A DNA stretch of 64,000 nt from Acidithiobacillus caldus ATCC 51756 (GCF_000175575.2 NZ_CP005986.1:1746714-1810713); one strand, 5' to 3'. Positions 1-8,135 are shown, counted from the first letter of the stretch. Notes: generated from the letters alone by a model not told the origin. Translations and numbers: made by a program.

Positions 1-42
1 CTGCGAACGCAGGCGGGTGCACACTGGATGGTTCGATTTCAT
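1..42 (-). CDS. N-terminus of an unidentified protein (cut by the window edge)
   Basis: An ATG at 42 on the minus strand is preceded by an AGGAG ribosome binding site (52-48) with five bases between them, and the frame stays open to the window edge. Only 14 residues are visible, starting MKSNHPVCTR. They have no recognisable domain. It lies downstream of the Met/Cys-rich membrane protein on the same strand and could belong to the same transcript. The product cannot be named. Confidence 0.4.
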   Translation of the reverse strand, partial: MKSNHPVCTRLRSQ

Positions 43-110
43 GGAATGCTCCTGAAAATAACGCGAGGAAGCCCGTCCAGCGGACGGGAGGCGCTAGTTT
101 TCAGAGCAAC

Positions 111-596
111 TCAAATCAGAAGACGGACCCGCGAAAGTGGTGGAGGGTGTGCCCAAACCACCAGTAGATTCCAACAAGGCACACAGACAAAGCCCTGCAG
201 TAGCAGGGCGAACCAAGCCAGTACCAAGGTGAGGATGGCTGGCAAGAACAACTGCCCGAAAGTAGTACCCTTGGGAGCGTGCGCCAAGGCGCAAAGCGCC
301 GAACAAGAATGGGCGCTCATACCGGCCATCGGGCAGTGGCTACCCATACCCATCATAGAGCACCCATCTCGCATCATCCCACTCATCGAGCGCATAGGCA
401 TTCCTGCCATCATGGGGCAGCGGCACCAATCGGGGAAAATCGCATTGGAGAGGAGCAGGAACACCAGGAGTCCACTCACGAACAGGCGTAGCGAACCACG
501 AAGCCCACGAGCCAACGGGACACGTTTGCGTGGCAATATCGCGATTTCCCTGGCGGCATCCGGGAACACGGCGAGGATGGGCCTCCTATTCGGCAA
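111..596 (-). CDS. Met/Cys-rich small membrane protein near copper genes
   Basis: Up to 161 residues if the TTG at 596 is used. An AGGAGG lies inside codons 4-5 (587-582), so the true start may be the GTG at 569. There are two hydrophobic segments, one near residues 38-52 and one near 115-135. Between them is a stretch rich in Met, Cys and His (CRCPMMAGMPMRSM, CSMMGMGSHCPMAGM), the composition of soft-metal-binding loops. It follows the copper genes on the same strand and has its own promoter-like sequence upstream, so a role in copper or silver tolerance is inferred. I do not recognise a named family. Confidence 0.5.
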   Translation of the reverse strand: MPNRRPILAVFPDAAREIAILPRKRVPLARGLRGSLRLFVSGLLVFLLLSNAIFPDWCRCPMMAGMPMRSMSGMMRDGCSMMGMGSHCPMAGMSAHSCSALCALAHAPKGTTFGQLFLPAILTLVLAWFALLLQGFVCVPCWNLLVVWAHPPPLSRVRLLI

Positions 597-622
597 CCTT
601 TAGCGAAAGCTAATATACTGCC

Positions 623-653
623 AGTTTAGCACTGCAGTTGGTTTTAATGTCAA
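623..653 (-). promoter_or_regulatory. Promoter with 19-bp spacer upstream of the Met/Cys-rich protein
   Basis: On the minus strand TTGACA (653-648) is separated from TAAACT (628-623) by 19 bases. This over-long spacer is typical of promoters controlled by MerR-family regulators such as CueR. An 8-bp palindrome ACTGCAGT lies in the spacer but is off-centre, so the assignment is tentative. Confidence 0.4.
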
Positions 654-664
654 GCAACAGACTC

Positions 665-905
665 TTAACCGTCAAGGACAGCATCGAGTCGCGATTTCTG
701 GTCGGCAAAGGTGCCATACAGCACGTTGCCGTCGATCACGGTGATCGCGCGCAACGCGCACGCCGTAGTGGGACTTGGCTTCCTCGGCCACACCTGGGGC
801 CGTGACATCGCGTTCTTCATAGGCGATGCCGCGGGTCTGAAGATACTGCTTGACCGCCGCACAATCTGGACATCCAGGGCTGGTATACAGCAATACCTTT
901 GCCAT
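665..905 (-). pseudogene. Glutaredoxin-like protein, frameshifted
   Basis: Starting at ATG 905 the frame reads a glutaredoxin fold: a beta strand, then CPDC (residues 12-15) as the redox site, then YGVRVA. One extra base in the GC-alternating run at about 745-751 then shifts the frame. The expected continuation ITVIDGNVLYGTF, with the glutaredoxin TVxDG signature, is in the next frame and ends at 665. Rejoined, the product is about 79 residues, normal for a bacterial glutaredoxin. It lies 3 bases from copZ, so it belongs to the cop operon and would reduce disulfides or glutathione adducts under copper stress. The shift may be a real mutation or a sequencing error. Confidence 0.75.
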
Positions 906-908
906 GCT

Positions 909-1115
909 TCAGCCCTGCACCTTGGCGTCGTATCCTTCTTCGTTGAGCGCGGCGATCAGTTCGTCAGCATGAACCTGACCATACACCACCGCCATACCCG
1001 ATTCCAGGTCCACCTCTGCTTTGTCCACTCCCGGGATGCGCTCCAGGGCCGTGGTGACGGCGCGGACACAATGTTGGCAGGTCATTCCGGTAACTTCGAG
1101 CTTGATTTCACGCAC
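909..1115 (-). CDS. copZ: CopZ-like copper chaperone (HMA domain)
   Basis: A 68-residue heavy-metal-associated domain protein. Residues 1-10 form the first strand, followed by the Cu(I)-binding loop GMTCQHC, and the end NEEGYDAKV is the normal HMA closing strand. The GTG at 1115 is chosen because AGGAG lies 7 bases upstream, and the frame ahead of it (to 1196) is not HMA-like. It lies in the cop cluster with copA, whose two N-terminal HMA domains are the expected recipients of Cu(I) from this soluble carrier. The downstream glutaredoxin is 3 bases away, indicating co-transcription. Confidence 0.88.
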   Translation of the reverse strand: MREIKLEVTGMTCQHCVRAVTTALERIPGVDKAEVDLESGMAVVYGQVHADELIAALNEEGYDAKVQG

Positions 1116-1170
1116 CTTCGATCTCCTGAAAAAAGGTTGTTTGGAATAGCGCTCTCCCGCAGGAGAGCCA

Positions 1171-1566
1171 TCACTTCCCCACCATCCTGGCCACACGATG
1201 CAGCTTTTCAGCTACTTCCCGTCCGACCTGCTCCACCCTGGGATCAGCAATCAGTCCGAGAACCGATTCGGGATCCATGAACACTACGCTGACACGGCCG
1301 TCTTCCTCCTCCCGAACCACCACGTTACAGGGCAGTAGGGCGCCGATGTCCGATACCGCTTGCAGAGCCTGATGGGCATAATGCGGATTGCAGGCACCAA
1401 GGATGATGTATGGCTTATGCTCCACCCCGAGCTTGGCTTTGAGCGTGGCTGCGACGTCAATGGTGGTCAGAACGCCGAAACCCTCGTGTTTGAGCGCTTC
1501 GGTTACAAGCTTGACGGTGGTGGGATAGTCGCTTGGGCTCGTGACGGAAAAGACGATTTGACTCAT
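1171..1566 (-). CDS. DUF302 family protein
   Basis: A 131-residue protein matching the DUF302 family along its length: SPSDYPTTVKLVTEAL at the N-terminus, then GFGVLTTIDV, then the conserved KPYIILGACNPHYAHQAL, then LLPCNVVV. The fold is a small alpha/beta sandwich of unknown biochemical role, common in sulfur- and metal-rich niches. It has no signal peptide. It sits between copA (32 bases upstream) and copZ (56 bases downstream) on the same strand, so co-expression with copper efflux is likely. A second DUF302 protein lies behind narI at 41791. ATG 1566 has a GGAGC-like ribosome site. Confidence 0.85.
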   Translation of the reverse strand: MSQIVFSVTSPSDYPTTVKLVTEALKHEGFGVLTTIDVAATLKAKLGVEHKPYIILGACNPHYAHQALQAVSDIGALLPCNVVVREEEDGRVSVVFMDPESVLGLIADPRVEQVGREVAEKLHRVARMVGK

Positions 1567-1597
1567 GGTAATTGCTCCTTTTCGTTGGGATGGATAC

Positions 1598-4060
1598 TCA
1601 GGCGGCAGTGGGCTGCCAGGCGTGGAGATGCTTCAGGCGCAAGCTATTCCCCAGCACGAAAATTGACGATAGGCCCATAGCGACACCTGCCAGCATGGGG
1701 TTGAGATGGATGCCGAGCGGCGCGGCCACGCCGGCGGCGATCGGGATCAGCAGAATGTTGTAGAAGAACGCCCAGAACAGGTTGCCGTGGATGTTGCCCA
1801 GCGTCTTGCGCGCCGCCGTCAATGCGGTGACCACCTCGCCGAGCTGGCCACGGGTCAGGGTCACGTCGGCTGCTTCAATGGCGATGTCGGTGCCGCTGGC
1901 CAGCGCGATGCCCACATCAGCCTGCGCCAGCGCCGGGGCGTCGTTGATGCCGTCGCCGACGAAAGCCACGCGCCGCCCCGCCTGCTGCAGTTCGGTGACC
2001 ACGCGCGCCTTATCCTGCGGCAGCACCTCGGCATGCACTTCCTCTATGCCCAGCCGGGCGGCCACCGCCTCGGCGGTGCGCCGTGCGTCGCCGGTGACCA
2101 TGGCCACGCGCAGGCCATGACCGGCCAGCGCCTGCACCACCGCCCGCGCCTCCGGCTTGACACGGTCGGCGATGGCAAGCAGCCCCAGCGGCTGGTCATC
2201 GGCGGCCACGAACACCACGGTGCCGCCTTCGGCTTCCAGGGCCGCCGCGCGGTCCGCCAGCGCGGCGAGGTCCACGCCTTCGCGTTCCATGAAGCGCCGC
2301 GCGCCGACGATCACCGGCTGCCCCTCGACGCGCCCTTCGATGCCGTAGCCGGCCACCGCCTTGAAGTCTTCGACGCCGGGCAGTTCAAGCCCGCGTTCCC
2401 GGGCCGCCGCGACGATGGCCCGCGCCAGCGGATGTTCGGAGGCCGCCTCCAGCGCCGCGGCCAGGCGCAGCGCTTCCTCGGCCTGCGGTCCTTCCGCCGC
2501 CGTCAGCGCAGGCTTGCCTTCGGTCAGGGTGCCGGTCTTGTCGAACAGCACGGTATCCACATGCGAAAGCGTCTCCAGCGCCTCGCCCTTGCGGAACAGC
2601 ACGCCGAGTTCGGCGGCGCGTCCGGTGCCGACCATGATCGCTGCCGGCGTCGCCAGCCCCATGGCGCAGGGGCAGGCCACCACCAGCACCGCCACCGCCG
2701 TCACCAGCGCGACGCTGATGTTCGCGCCCAGCCCCAGCCACACCGCGAAGGCGGTCACGGCGATGGCGATCACCGCCGGCGAGAAGATGCGCACCACGCG
2801 GTCGGCTACGCCCTGGATGGGCAGCTTGCCGGTCTGCGCGCTTTCCACCAGCCGCACGATCTGCGCCAGCACCGTGTCGCGGCCGACCGAGGTCGCCTCC
2901 ACCACCAGCCGCCCGTCCACAGCCACGGTGGCGCCGACCACGCTGTCGCCCGCCTGCTTGAGCACCGGCAGCGGCTCGCCGCTGAGCATGGACTCGTCCA
3001 CGTGGGCGCGGCCCTCGACCACTTTTCCATCCACCGGAATGCGCCCGCCGGGGCGCACCGCCACACGGTCGCCGACCCGAAGCTGGGCCGCCGGCACTTC
3101 CTTTTCTGTGCCGTCGTCCTGCAGCTTGCGCGCAGTCTTGGCCTGCAAGCCGACGAGCTTGCGGATGGCCGAGGAGGTTCGGCCCTTGGCTAGCTCTTCC
3201 AGGTATTTGCCGAACAGCACCGCCGCGATCACCACCGCCGCCGAGTCGAAGTACACATGCCGCGCCTCGGGCGGGAACAGGCCCGGCGCGATCAGCACCA
3301 GCGTGCTGTAGGCCCAGGCCGCACCGGTGCCAGTGGCGACCAGCGAATTCATGTCCGGCGACAGGTGCCGGTAGGCAATCCAGCCGGGGCGGAAGAAGCG
3401 CAGCCCCGGCCCAAACAGCACCACGCTGGAGAGCAGCCATTGCACCCAGTCCCAGAAATGTGGAAACGGGCTGGCCGCCGGCAGGGCATGATCGAAAGCG
3501 GGAATGAAGGTACCCCCCATGGACAGCACCAGCACGATCACGGCCAGCGCCGCAGCGATGGCGACGTCCCGCCCCATGGCGCGCAGCGAAGCGCGCCGCT
3601 GATCCGCCGTGTCAGCGCCGGCCTCACTCACCGGCTGCGCCGCGTAACCGGCCTCGGTCACCACCGCCGCCAGCGTTTCCGGATCGGTCATGGCGGGCAG
3701 ATAGCGCACATGCGCCCGTTCGGTGGCGAGGTTCACGGAAGCCTCCAGTACGCCGGGCGCGCGCTTGAGGGCGCGCTCGACCCGGCCCACGCAGGAGGCG
3801 CAGGTCATACCTTCGATCGCAAGATCGATCTCGCGCGTCACCGGTGTGTAGCCGGTGTCGCGGATCGCCCCCAGGATCTTCCCGGTTTCGAGCAAGGCCG
3901 GGTCGAAGCGCAGTTCGGCTCGTTCGGTGGCCAGGTTCACCGTGGCCTCGGCCACGCCCGGCAGTTTTTGCAGGCCGCGCTCGACGCGCGCGCTACAGGA
4001 AGCACAGGTCATGCCGCCAACGTCAATTTGCAGTTCTTGCAATTTCGTAGATGAATTCAT
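1598..4060 (-). CDS. copA: Copper-translocating P1B-type ATPase
   Basis: Exports Cu(I) from the cytoplasm at the cost of ATP. From ATG 4060 (GGAGG four bases upstream) the protein has 820 residues. It carries two N-terminal HMA domains with GMTCASC loops (Cys19/22 and Cys88/91). The transmembrane part contains the ion-binding CPC (464-466). The phosphorylation site DKTGTLT has Asp508, followed by the nucleotide-binding motif SEHPLA and the hinge GDGIND. Length and order are normal for bacterial CopA. An in-frame ATG at 4090 would add 10 residues. It heads the cop cluster with the DUF302 gene, copZ and glutaredoxin downstream, and has a MerR-type promoter upstream. Confidence 0.95.
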   Translation of the reverse strand: MNSSTKLQELQIDVGGMTCASCSARVERGLQKLPGVAEATVNLATERAELRFDPALLETGKILGAIRDTGYTPVTREIDLAIEGMTCASCVGRVERALKRAPGVLEASVNLATERAHVRYLPAMTDPETLAAVVTEAGYAAQPVSEAGADTADQRRASLRAMGRDVAIAAALAVIVLVLSMGGTFIPAFDHALPAASPFPHFWDWVQWLLSSVVLFGPGLRFFRPGWIAYRHLSPDMNSLVATGTGAAWAYSTLVLIAPGLFPPEARHVYFDSAAVVIAAVLFGKYLEELAKGRTSSAIRKLVGLQAKTARKLQDDGTEKEVPAAQLRVGDRVAVRPGGRIPVDGKVVEGRAHVDESMLSGEPLPVLKQAGDSVVGATVAVDGRLVVEATSVGRDTVLAQIVRLVESAQTGKLPIQGVADRVVRIFSPAVIAIAVTAFAVWLGLGANISVALVTAVAVLVVACPCAMGLATPAAIMVGTGRAAELGVLFRKGEALETLSHVDTVLFDKTGTLTEGKPALTAAEGPQAEEALRLAAALEAASEHPLARAIVAAARERGLELPGVEDFKAVAGYGIEGRVEGQPVIVGARRFMEREGVDLAALADRAAALEAEGGTVVFVAADDQPLGLLAIADRVKPEARAVVQALAGHGLRVAMVTGDARRTAEAVAARLGIEEVHAEVLPQDKARVVTELQQAGRRVAFVGDGINDAPALAQADVGIALASGTDIAIEAADVTLTRGQLGEVVTALTAARKTLGNIHGNLFWAFFYNILLIPIAAGVAAPLGIHLNPMLAGVAMGLSSIFVLGNSLRLKHLHAWQPTAA

Positions 4061-4162
4061 CAAACCTCCGAGTTTGCTGTTCTGCGCCAATTGCTGATGC
4101 TCGTGCGTAGCGAAACCCTCGACTCAGAAATGCGGATTTTTACCCGTGAAACACGTGATCTC

Positions 4163-4193
4163 AGCCTAAGCCTATGGTGCATTGTAATGTCAA
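4163..4193 (-). promoter_or_regulatory. Probable MerR/CueR-type promoter of copA
   Basis: On the minus strand TTGACA (4193-4188) and TAGGCT (4168-4163) are 19 bases apart, the long spacer of MerR-family activated promoters. It lies about 100 bases ahead of copA. The dyad inside the spacer is weak, and no merR/cueR gene is present in the window, so the regulator would be encoded elsewhere. Confidence 0.5.
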
Positions 4194-4255
4194 GCGCAGC
4201 TGCGGTCGGCTGCCTCCGGGTTCGTTCTCGGGTAGTGTCCGGGATCCGCGACTGA

Positions 4256-4366
4256 TCTCGAGCCGTTCAGCTTTTGCTGGGACGCACCAAGCTGGAGAGT
4301 ACCGTCCGGCACTTGGGCATGGAGGTGGACGACGCCCTGGAGATCGCGGAACAAATGGAGGTGTAG
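4256..4366 (+). pseudogene. C-terminal remnant of a tyrosine recombinase (integrase)
   Basis: The frame from 4256 to the TAG at 4364 reads RAVQLLLGRTKLESTVRHLG, then a short acidic tail. This matches the end of phage-integrase-family recombinases: the LGHTKxxxTxRYL block with Arg in place of the usual His and His in place of the usual catalytic Tyr. A stop lies immediately upstream and no N-terminal part exists. It is a scar of an old integrative element next to the toxin-antitoxin-like pair. Confidence 0.6.
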
Positions 4367-4368
4367 AC

Positions 4369-4432
4369 AGGACCATTCCTTGAGATAGTGCAATATATGC
4401 AGGACCATTCCTTGAGATAGTGCAATATATGC
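4369..4432 (+). repeat. Two perfect tandem copies of a 32-bp sequence
   Basis: Copies at 4369-4400 and 4401-4432 are identical over 32 bp, beginning AGGACCATTCCTTGAGATAG. Each ends in an AT-rich GCAATATATGC stretch that could hold a promoter or operator. The array ends 15 bases before the ATG of the broken DUF4160 frame, so it may be the control region of that gene pair. Confidence 0.85.
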
Positions 4433-4479
4433 TCTACTCTAACCCTATGACGACCTATCCCCGGGTGGACGACTAGCGC

Positions 4480-4683
4480 GTGCGCATCAACGGTCGAGAG
4501 CCTCATGCATTGCCGCACGTCCACGTCCAATTTCGGGATGGGTCGAGGGTGTCCCTGGCCATCGAAACCGGGCAGTTACTCTCGGGCTTTGTGACACCCC
4601 ATAAACGATTGGTACCTGTGCACGCCTGGGTAGAAGCGCGTCGGGAGACGTTGCTGGCGGAATATCGGAGGCTGAACCCATGA
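4480..4683 (+). CDS. DUF4160 family protein, probably N-terminally truncated by an amber codon
   Basis: Residues 6-20 include the DUF4160 signature PHVHVQFRDG, followed by a short alpha/beta body ending in a helical tail. An in-frame ATG at 4447 would give the usual longer N-terminus, but a TAG at 4474 interrupts it (DD-stop-RVRING), where a single change from TGG is likely. The remaining start is GTG 4480, with no good ribosome site. The stop overlaps the ATG of the next gene (ATGA). DUF4160 and DUF2442 genes commonly occur as such a pair and are suspected toxin-antitoxin modules. Function of this copy is unproven. Confidence 0.6.
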   Translation: MRINGREPHALPHVHVQFRDGSRVSLAIETGQLLSGFVTPHKRLVPVHAWVEARRETLLAEYRRLNP

Positions 4684-5129
4684 ACCATGCACCGCAGATT
4701 CGCAAGGCCGAGATCACCGGGCCATTCCAGACTACCATCGAATGGTCCACCGGAGAGACCTTTGTGACGGATTTGCGCAGTACCATCGGTCCAAAACGGG
4801 AGGGAGACCCCTTTGTCGCCCTCCACGACCCGGCGATTTTCGCGCAGGCGCAGAGCGATGATTGGGGAGATGGACTGAGTTGGCCCGGCGGCCTGGACCT
4901 GGGAGCAGATCTCCTCTACAGCCTGGGACGTCAGCAGGCAGGCTTGCCCACGCGCGAGGACTTCGCCGCCTGGATGGAGCGCAACCAACTCAGCTTGAGT
5001 CTGGCCGCTCAGGCGATTGGCATGACCCGGCGCATGATTGCCTACTACAAAAGTGGCGCCCGACCCATACCGAAGACAGTTTGGCTGGCCTGCATCGGCT
5101 ACGAATCCTTGCAGCACGAGGCCGCATGA
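4680..5129 (+). CDS. DUF2442 domain protein with C-terminal HTH
   Basis: 149 residues in two parts. Residues 1-75 resemble DUF2442 (the fold that also appears in NE0471-like proteins). Residues 90-145 form a helix-turn-helix of Cro/XRE type, LSLAAQAIGMTRRMIAYYKSG. It overlaps the DUF4160 gene by four bases, so the two are translated together. By analogy with other such pairs this would be the DNA-binding antitoxin and autoregulator, acting on a site upstream such as the 32-bp tandem repeat. That role is inferred from architecture and arrangement only. Confidence 0.72.
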   Translation: MNHAPQIRKAEITGPFQTTIEWSTGETFVTDLRSTIGPKREGDPFVALHDPAIFAQAQSDDWGDGLSWPGGLDLGADLLYSLGRQQAGLPTREDFAAWMERNQLSLSLAAQAIGMTRRMIAYYKSGARPIPKTVWLACIGYESLQHEAA

Positions 5130-5255
5130 TCCAACGCGAAATGGGCGGTGATGCAGCGTAAGCAGTCGTTCGCGAGATCCATATTATCGACCCAGGAGTG
5201 CTCACATTATATCAGGAAGATAAATCAGAGTGTCCTTTATTTATTCGCTTTTAAA

Positions 5256-6209
5256 CTACAGAAAGAGATTCCACAATATCCCCAATAGAAGCGCCAGGGT
5301 CATGACACAGCAGGCGTACAGAATGGCAACGCGGGTTCCCATTTCGCGATAAATTGGGCCGAGCGTGGCGATATTTGAGCCCACACCGGCAATGAGCAAA
5401 ATCATGCCATTCCCAGGCCCCAATCCTTTTTGCAACAGCGCGTTGACCAGCGGTAACGACCCCAGGCTATCTGCATAAAGTAGCGTCGCGAAGCTCAGAG
5501 CCAGTACAGGAGTCAGCCAGTCACGGGCCTCCAGGGCACTGATCCACGCAGTGGGTAGCCAGGTCTTGACCGTAGCGCCAATCAATATTCCGGCAACAAT
5601 CCAGGGTAAAAGCTCCCGTGCCAAAGCCCAGGCGTTAGTCCCGGCCATCTGTAGTTTTTTCCACGGGTGAGAGAAGTCGAAGAACTTTCCACTCCCAACA
5701 ACATCCACGGTAGAACAACAGGCAGAACCACTTTTGACGGAACAAGACGTTGTCGTACAGACCGTTTCTGGCACCTCTGTTGCCAGCGATCGAGCGGTGC
5801 ATCTGTCGGTAGACTGCCAATCGATGATCATCCCCGTGAGAAAGGCGATTAATACACCCGAGCCGGCGACAACCAATGCCATTTGCCAGCCCAGAAATAT
5901 CCACAGGGCTACCAGCCCATACCAGTTGAACCAGGGCGTCGCAATTAAAAAGGCGCAGGCAGGCCCGGGTCGACTACCTCCACGCCAAAGTGCCAGCGCG
6001 GTAGGAATCGCAGTGCAACAACACAAGGGGGTAAAAAATCCAACCGTAGCGCCGATCGCGTTGGCGCGCCACAAAGAGTATCCCGATAAATACCTGGCCA
6101 CCACCGTAGGTCTTGCCACAGCCTGCAAAAAACCTGCAAACAAGAATCCAAAAACCGCGACTTCTCCGAACTCTTTGGAATAATCGAGTACTGTACCCAA
6201 CCAATCCAT
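5256..6209 (-). CDS. YraQ/ArsP-type permease (PF03773 family)
   Basis: 317 residues with about eight hydrophobic helices in two halves. The N-terminal half contains the family's conserved cysteine-rich motif FFTPLCCCTAIP, and the C-terminal half carries a matching LLYADSLGSLPLVNALL. Members export organoarsenicals or other metal species. Between the halves is a cytoplasmic Cys-containing loop (CTTTSCSVKSGSACC) that may bind metal. It starts 8 bases after an ArsR regulator with CadC-like cysteines and so should be induced by the same metal. The substrate cannot be fixed from sequence. Confidence 0.82.
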   Translation of the reverse strand: MDWLGTVLDYSKEFGEVAVFGFLFAGFLQAVARPTVVARYLSGYSLWRANAIGATVGFFTPLCCCTAIPTALALWRGGSRPGPACAFLIATPWFNWYGLVALWIFLGWQMALVVAGSGVLIAFLTGMIIDWQSTDRCTARSLATEVPETVCTTTSCSVKSGSACCSTVDVVGSGKFFDFSHPWKKLQMAGTNAWALARELLPWIVAGILIGATVKTWLPTAWISALEARDWLTPVLALSFATLLYADSLGSLPLVNALLQKGLGPGNGMILLIAGVGSNIATLGPIYREMGTRVAILYACCVMTLALLLGILWNLFL

Positions 6210-6217
6210 GCAGCCCC

Positions 6218-6607
6218 CTATCCTGCTTTCTGCTGCGCAATCCGGGCTTCTAGGAAGGCGTTTGTCATGCTGAGAAGTTGTTTTACTTTCTGAGGATCGG
6301 TGCGGTAGTAGACCATCTTTCCATCATTACGCATACGCAACCAGTCCCGGTCGTGTAATGCACGTAATTGATGAGAAGCTGCACTGATACTGAGGTTGAG
6401 CGCGTGCGCAATGTCACAGACGCAAAGCTCTTCGGACGCCAAAGCAAGCAGGATGCGCAGACGCGTTCGATTTCCCAGCACATCAAATATGCGCACAACC
6501 GCTTTGATATCGGATTCATCTTGTTCCAGACGCATGCGCGCGGCAGCGACTTTGCCGGGTTCAAAGCAGTTGACGAGACAACGCGGATCAGTATCTTCTA
6601 TTCTCAT
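6218..6607 (-). CDS. ArsR/SmtB-family metal sensor, CadC/CmtR-like
   Basis: 129 residues from ATG 6607. A winged helix-turn-helix occupies residues 35-110, with recognition helix LSISAASHQLRAL. Cys10 and Cys14 in the N-terminal arm together with the alpha-3 motif ELCVC (Cys62, Cys64) reproduce the thiolate site of CadC, which senses Cd, Pb or Zn. Its promoter is -35 TTGACA, 17 bases, -10 TATATT, and the -10 ends only seven bases before the ATG, so the mRNA should be leaderless. A TTG at 6643 would instead place the start on the -35 box. It heads the operon with the permease. Confidence 0.88.
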   Translation of the reverse strand: MRIEDTDPRCLVNCFEPGKVAAARMRLEQDESDIKAVVRIFDVLGNRTRLRILLALASEELCVCDIAHALNLSISAASHQLRALHDRDWLRMRNDGKMVYYRTDPQKVKQLLSMTNAFLEARIAQQKAG

Positions 6608-6643
6608 TTGAACAAATATAGTAATGATCGGGTCACCTGTCAA
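6602..6643 (-). promoter_or_regulatory. Promoter and operator of the CadC-like regulator
   Basis: Minus strand: TTGACA at 6643-6638, a 17-bp spacer, TATATT at 6620-6615. A palindrome ATTTGTTCAAAT (6617-6606) covers the expected transcription start and the first base pairs of the ATG, the normal place for an ArsR repressor. No Shine-Dalgarno sequence fits between the -10 box and the start codon. Confidence 0.7.
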
Positions 6644-6739
6644 CAGGAGCGCACGCGCAGTTTCTCCCTTACTTACCGGCCGTCCGCGGGCCGCTTTGAC
6701 GACTACCGATGATTCACGAACAAAGCCAAGCCGTCTTTG

Positions 6740-7405
6740 CTATCCCCGGGTGGGCAGAAGCGTGGTCTGGGCAGCAGCTTCCACGCGTGCGAAGTATGTG
6801 GTCAGTTCGGGTGGCAACTGGATGTCCTCCAGTAGGCGTAAGCCGGTCAAATCGCCGGTAATAAGCGTGTCGGCCACAGAAAACATGGGAGTATAGAAGC
6901 CGTGGACGGCGACGCGCGCGGCAACGTCCTGGAGATCGGCCTCCATTGCGGCATACCACTCTTTACGACGCTCCTGCAGCCCCTCCAGCGTATCTCCCAG
7001 CCAACTCTCCATACGGTTCCGGTAATAGGTCATTGCGCGGGGATCCTGTCCGAGACTCGCATATTGCGGCAATGTGGGTGCGATCAGGCGAAATAGCATG
7101 TCACTGATGCGTGCACGCCACGCCTGCACCCCTTCCCACTCCTTGTCGCTAATGGCTCCGCGGCAGAGCGGCGGTGTCTCAGGAAAACGGCGATCCAGTT
7201 CTGCGATGATCTCCAGAGATTCGCCCTGGCGACTTCCATCGGGGTACTCGACAACAGGCAGTCGATCAAAACCGCTAATCGATTGGAAGTGTTCTGGACC
7301 ATAGAAGCGCGCTGGCTGCTCGTTAAAAACGATTCCCTTGTAACCCAGTGCCAAACGCACCCGCTGGCAGAAAGGGCAGAAGTCAAAATGAATGAGCGTC
7401 AGCAT
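6740..7405 (-). CDS. Glutathione S-transferase family protein
   Basis: 221 residues from ATG 7405 (GGGAGG six bases upstream). A thioredoxin-like N-terminal domain starts LTLIHFDFCPFCQRV, with a CPFC redox motif, and LPVVEYPDGSRQGESLEI is the cis-Pro/glutathione-binding segment. An all-helical GST C-terminal domain follows. The Cys at the active site suggests omega- or Grx2-like thiol transferase rather than classic conjugation activity. It is transcribed divergently from the ArsR gene at 7518, and the shared 112-bp region holds the promoter. Substrate unknown. Confidence 0.82.
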   Translation of the reverse strand: MLTLIHFDFCPFCQRVRLALGYKGIVFNEQPARFYGPEHFQSISGFDRLPVVEYPDGSRQGESLEIIAELDRRFPETPPLCRGAISDKEWEGVQAWRARISDMLFRLIAPTLPQYASLGQDPRAMTYYRNRMESWLGDTLEGLQERRKEWYAAMEADLQDVAARVAVHGFYTPMFSVADTLITGDLTGLRLLEDIQLPPELTTYFARVEAAAQTTLLPTRG

Positions 7406-7443
7406 GAAAATCCTCCCAGATGGCAGCACGAAAGTGGAACCTA

Positions 7444-7504
7444 TTGACAACTGCATGCGCTATCATCAATATGAGCAACTATACATGTGTGAGCGTGCTC
7501 ATAT
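7444..7504 (+). promoter_or_regulatory. Promoter with inverted repeat ahead of the second ArsR gene
   Basis: TTGACA at 7444-7449 is followed after 17 bases by CAATAT (7467-7472). An inverted repeat with arms ATATGAGC (7469-7476) and GCTCATAT (7497-7504), 20 bases apart, overlaps the start region and is a plausible operator for the downstream ArsR protein. Confidence 0.5.
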
Positions 7505-7517
7505 CAAGGAGAATGTT

Positions 7518-7883
7518 ATGCCGGAAGCGTCCTGCCCCGCTCGATTGCTCAGCCCGATTTTCAAAGTCCTGGCCGAACCAAACCGGCTGTCCATCCTTTG
7601 TGCGTTGGGGACGGAATGCCGACCAGTGACCGACATCATCCGTGCCACCAAGCAACCCCAGACCAATGTCTCCTTCCACTTGCGCATTCTGCGGGAAGCT
7701 GGACTGGTGCGCGCCGAACGGCGCGGGAGCTTCGTGTACTACTGCCTTCCCGACCCAGACTTGTTAGGGATTCTGGAGTCGTTGCAGGCTTGGATAGGGG
7801 CTCATACTCCGTTGCTCAGCCCCGATGAGGATGTTGACGGCAGTACTTCCCCATTAGACCGGAGGACAAGGTCATGTGGATGA
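7518..7883 (+). CDS. ArsR-family transcriptional regulator
   Basis: 121 residues from ATG 7518, with AAGGAG six bases upstream. The winged helix covers residues 10-85: FKVLAEPNRLSILCAL, then recognition helix TNVSFHLRILREAGLV and wing RRGSFVYYCLPDP. Cysteines occur at residue 6, in the LCALGTEC stretch and in the wing YYC, which could bind metal but do not match a well-known site. It starts a plus-strand group with the SHOCT protein (overlapping by 10 bases), a methyltransferase and a Met-rich protein, and probably represses that group and perhaps the divergent GST. Confidence 0.82.
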   Translation: MPEASCPARLLSPIFKVLAEPNRLSILCALGTECRPVTDIIRATKQPQTNVSFHLRILREAGLVRAERRGSFVYYCLPDPDLLGILESLQAWIGAHTPLLSPDEDVDGSTSPLDRRTRSCG

Positions 7884-8122
7884 ATGGAGGGTGGGGCTGG
7901 ATGCCATGGGGGTGGATCTTCCCGCTGATTTTTTTGGTGCTGATGGTGGTTTTTATGGTTTTCATGATGCGCGGTGGCATGGGAGGCGGTCCCATGTGCG
8001 GTGGTTCCCACAAAACGTCCGGATCCGCAGAAACGCCGCGAGAAACTCTGGACCGGCGCTATGCCCGGGGGGAGATCACTCGAGAAGAGTACCAGCAAAT
8101 GCGCAAGGATCTGGAAGGGTAA
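7874..8122 (+). CDS. Small membrane protein with SHOCT domain
   Basis: 82 residues. A Trp-rich N-terminus (MWMNGGWGWMPWGW) leads into one transmembrane helix at about 15-33, then a Gly/Met/Cys linker (MRGGMGGGPMCGG). Residues 58-82 are a SHOCT motif, LDRRYARGEITREEYQQM, a short helical oligomerisation element. GGAGG lies eight bases before the ATG. The start is inside the 3' end of the ArsR gene, so translation is coupled. Met and Cys near the membrane suggest contact with soft metals, but the function is unknown. Confidence 0.8.
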   Translation: MWMNGGWGWMPWGWIFPLIFLVLMVVFMVFMMRGGMGGGPMCGGSHKTSGSAETPRETLDRRYARGEITREEYQQMRKDLEG

Positions 8123-8135
8123 GAAGGAAGATTAC

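Noticed and set aside
1706-3311. Long plus-strand open frames (495 and 316 codons) opposite copA
   Set aside because: They are antisense shadows of a high-GC gene; no domains or ribosome sites, and the minus strand is a complete P-type ATPase.
4371-4432. CRISPR-like repeat
   Set aside because: Two directly abutting copies with no spacers and no cas genes; a simple tandem duplication.
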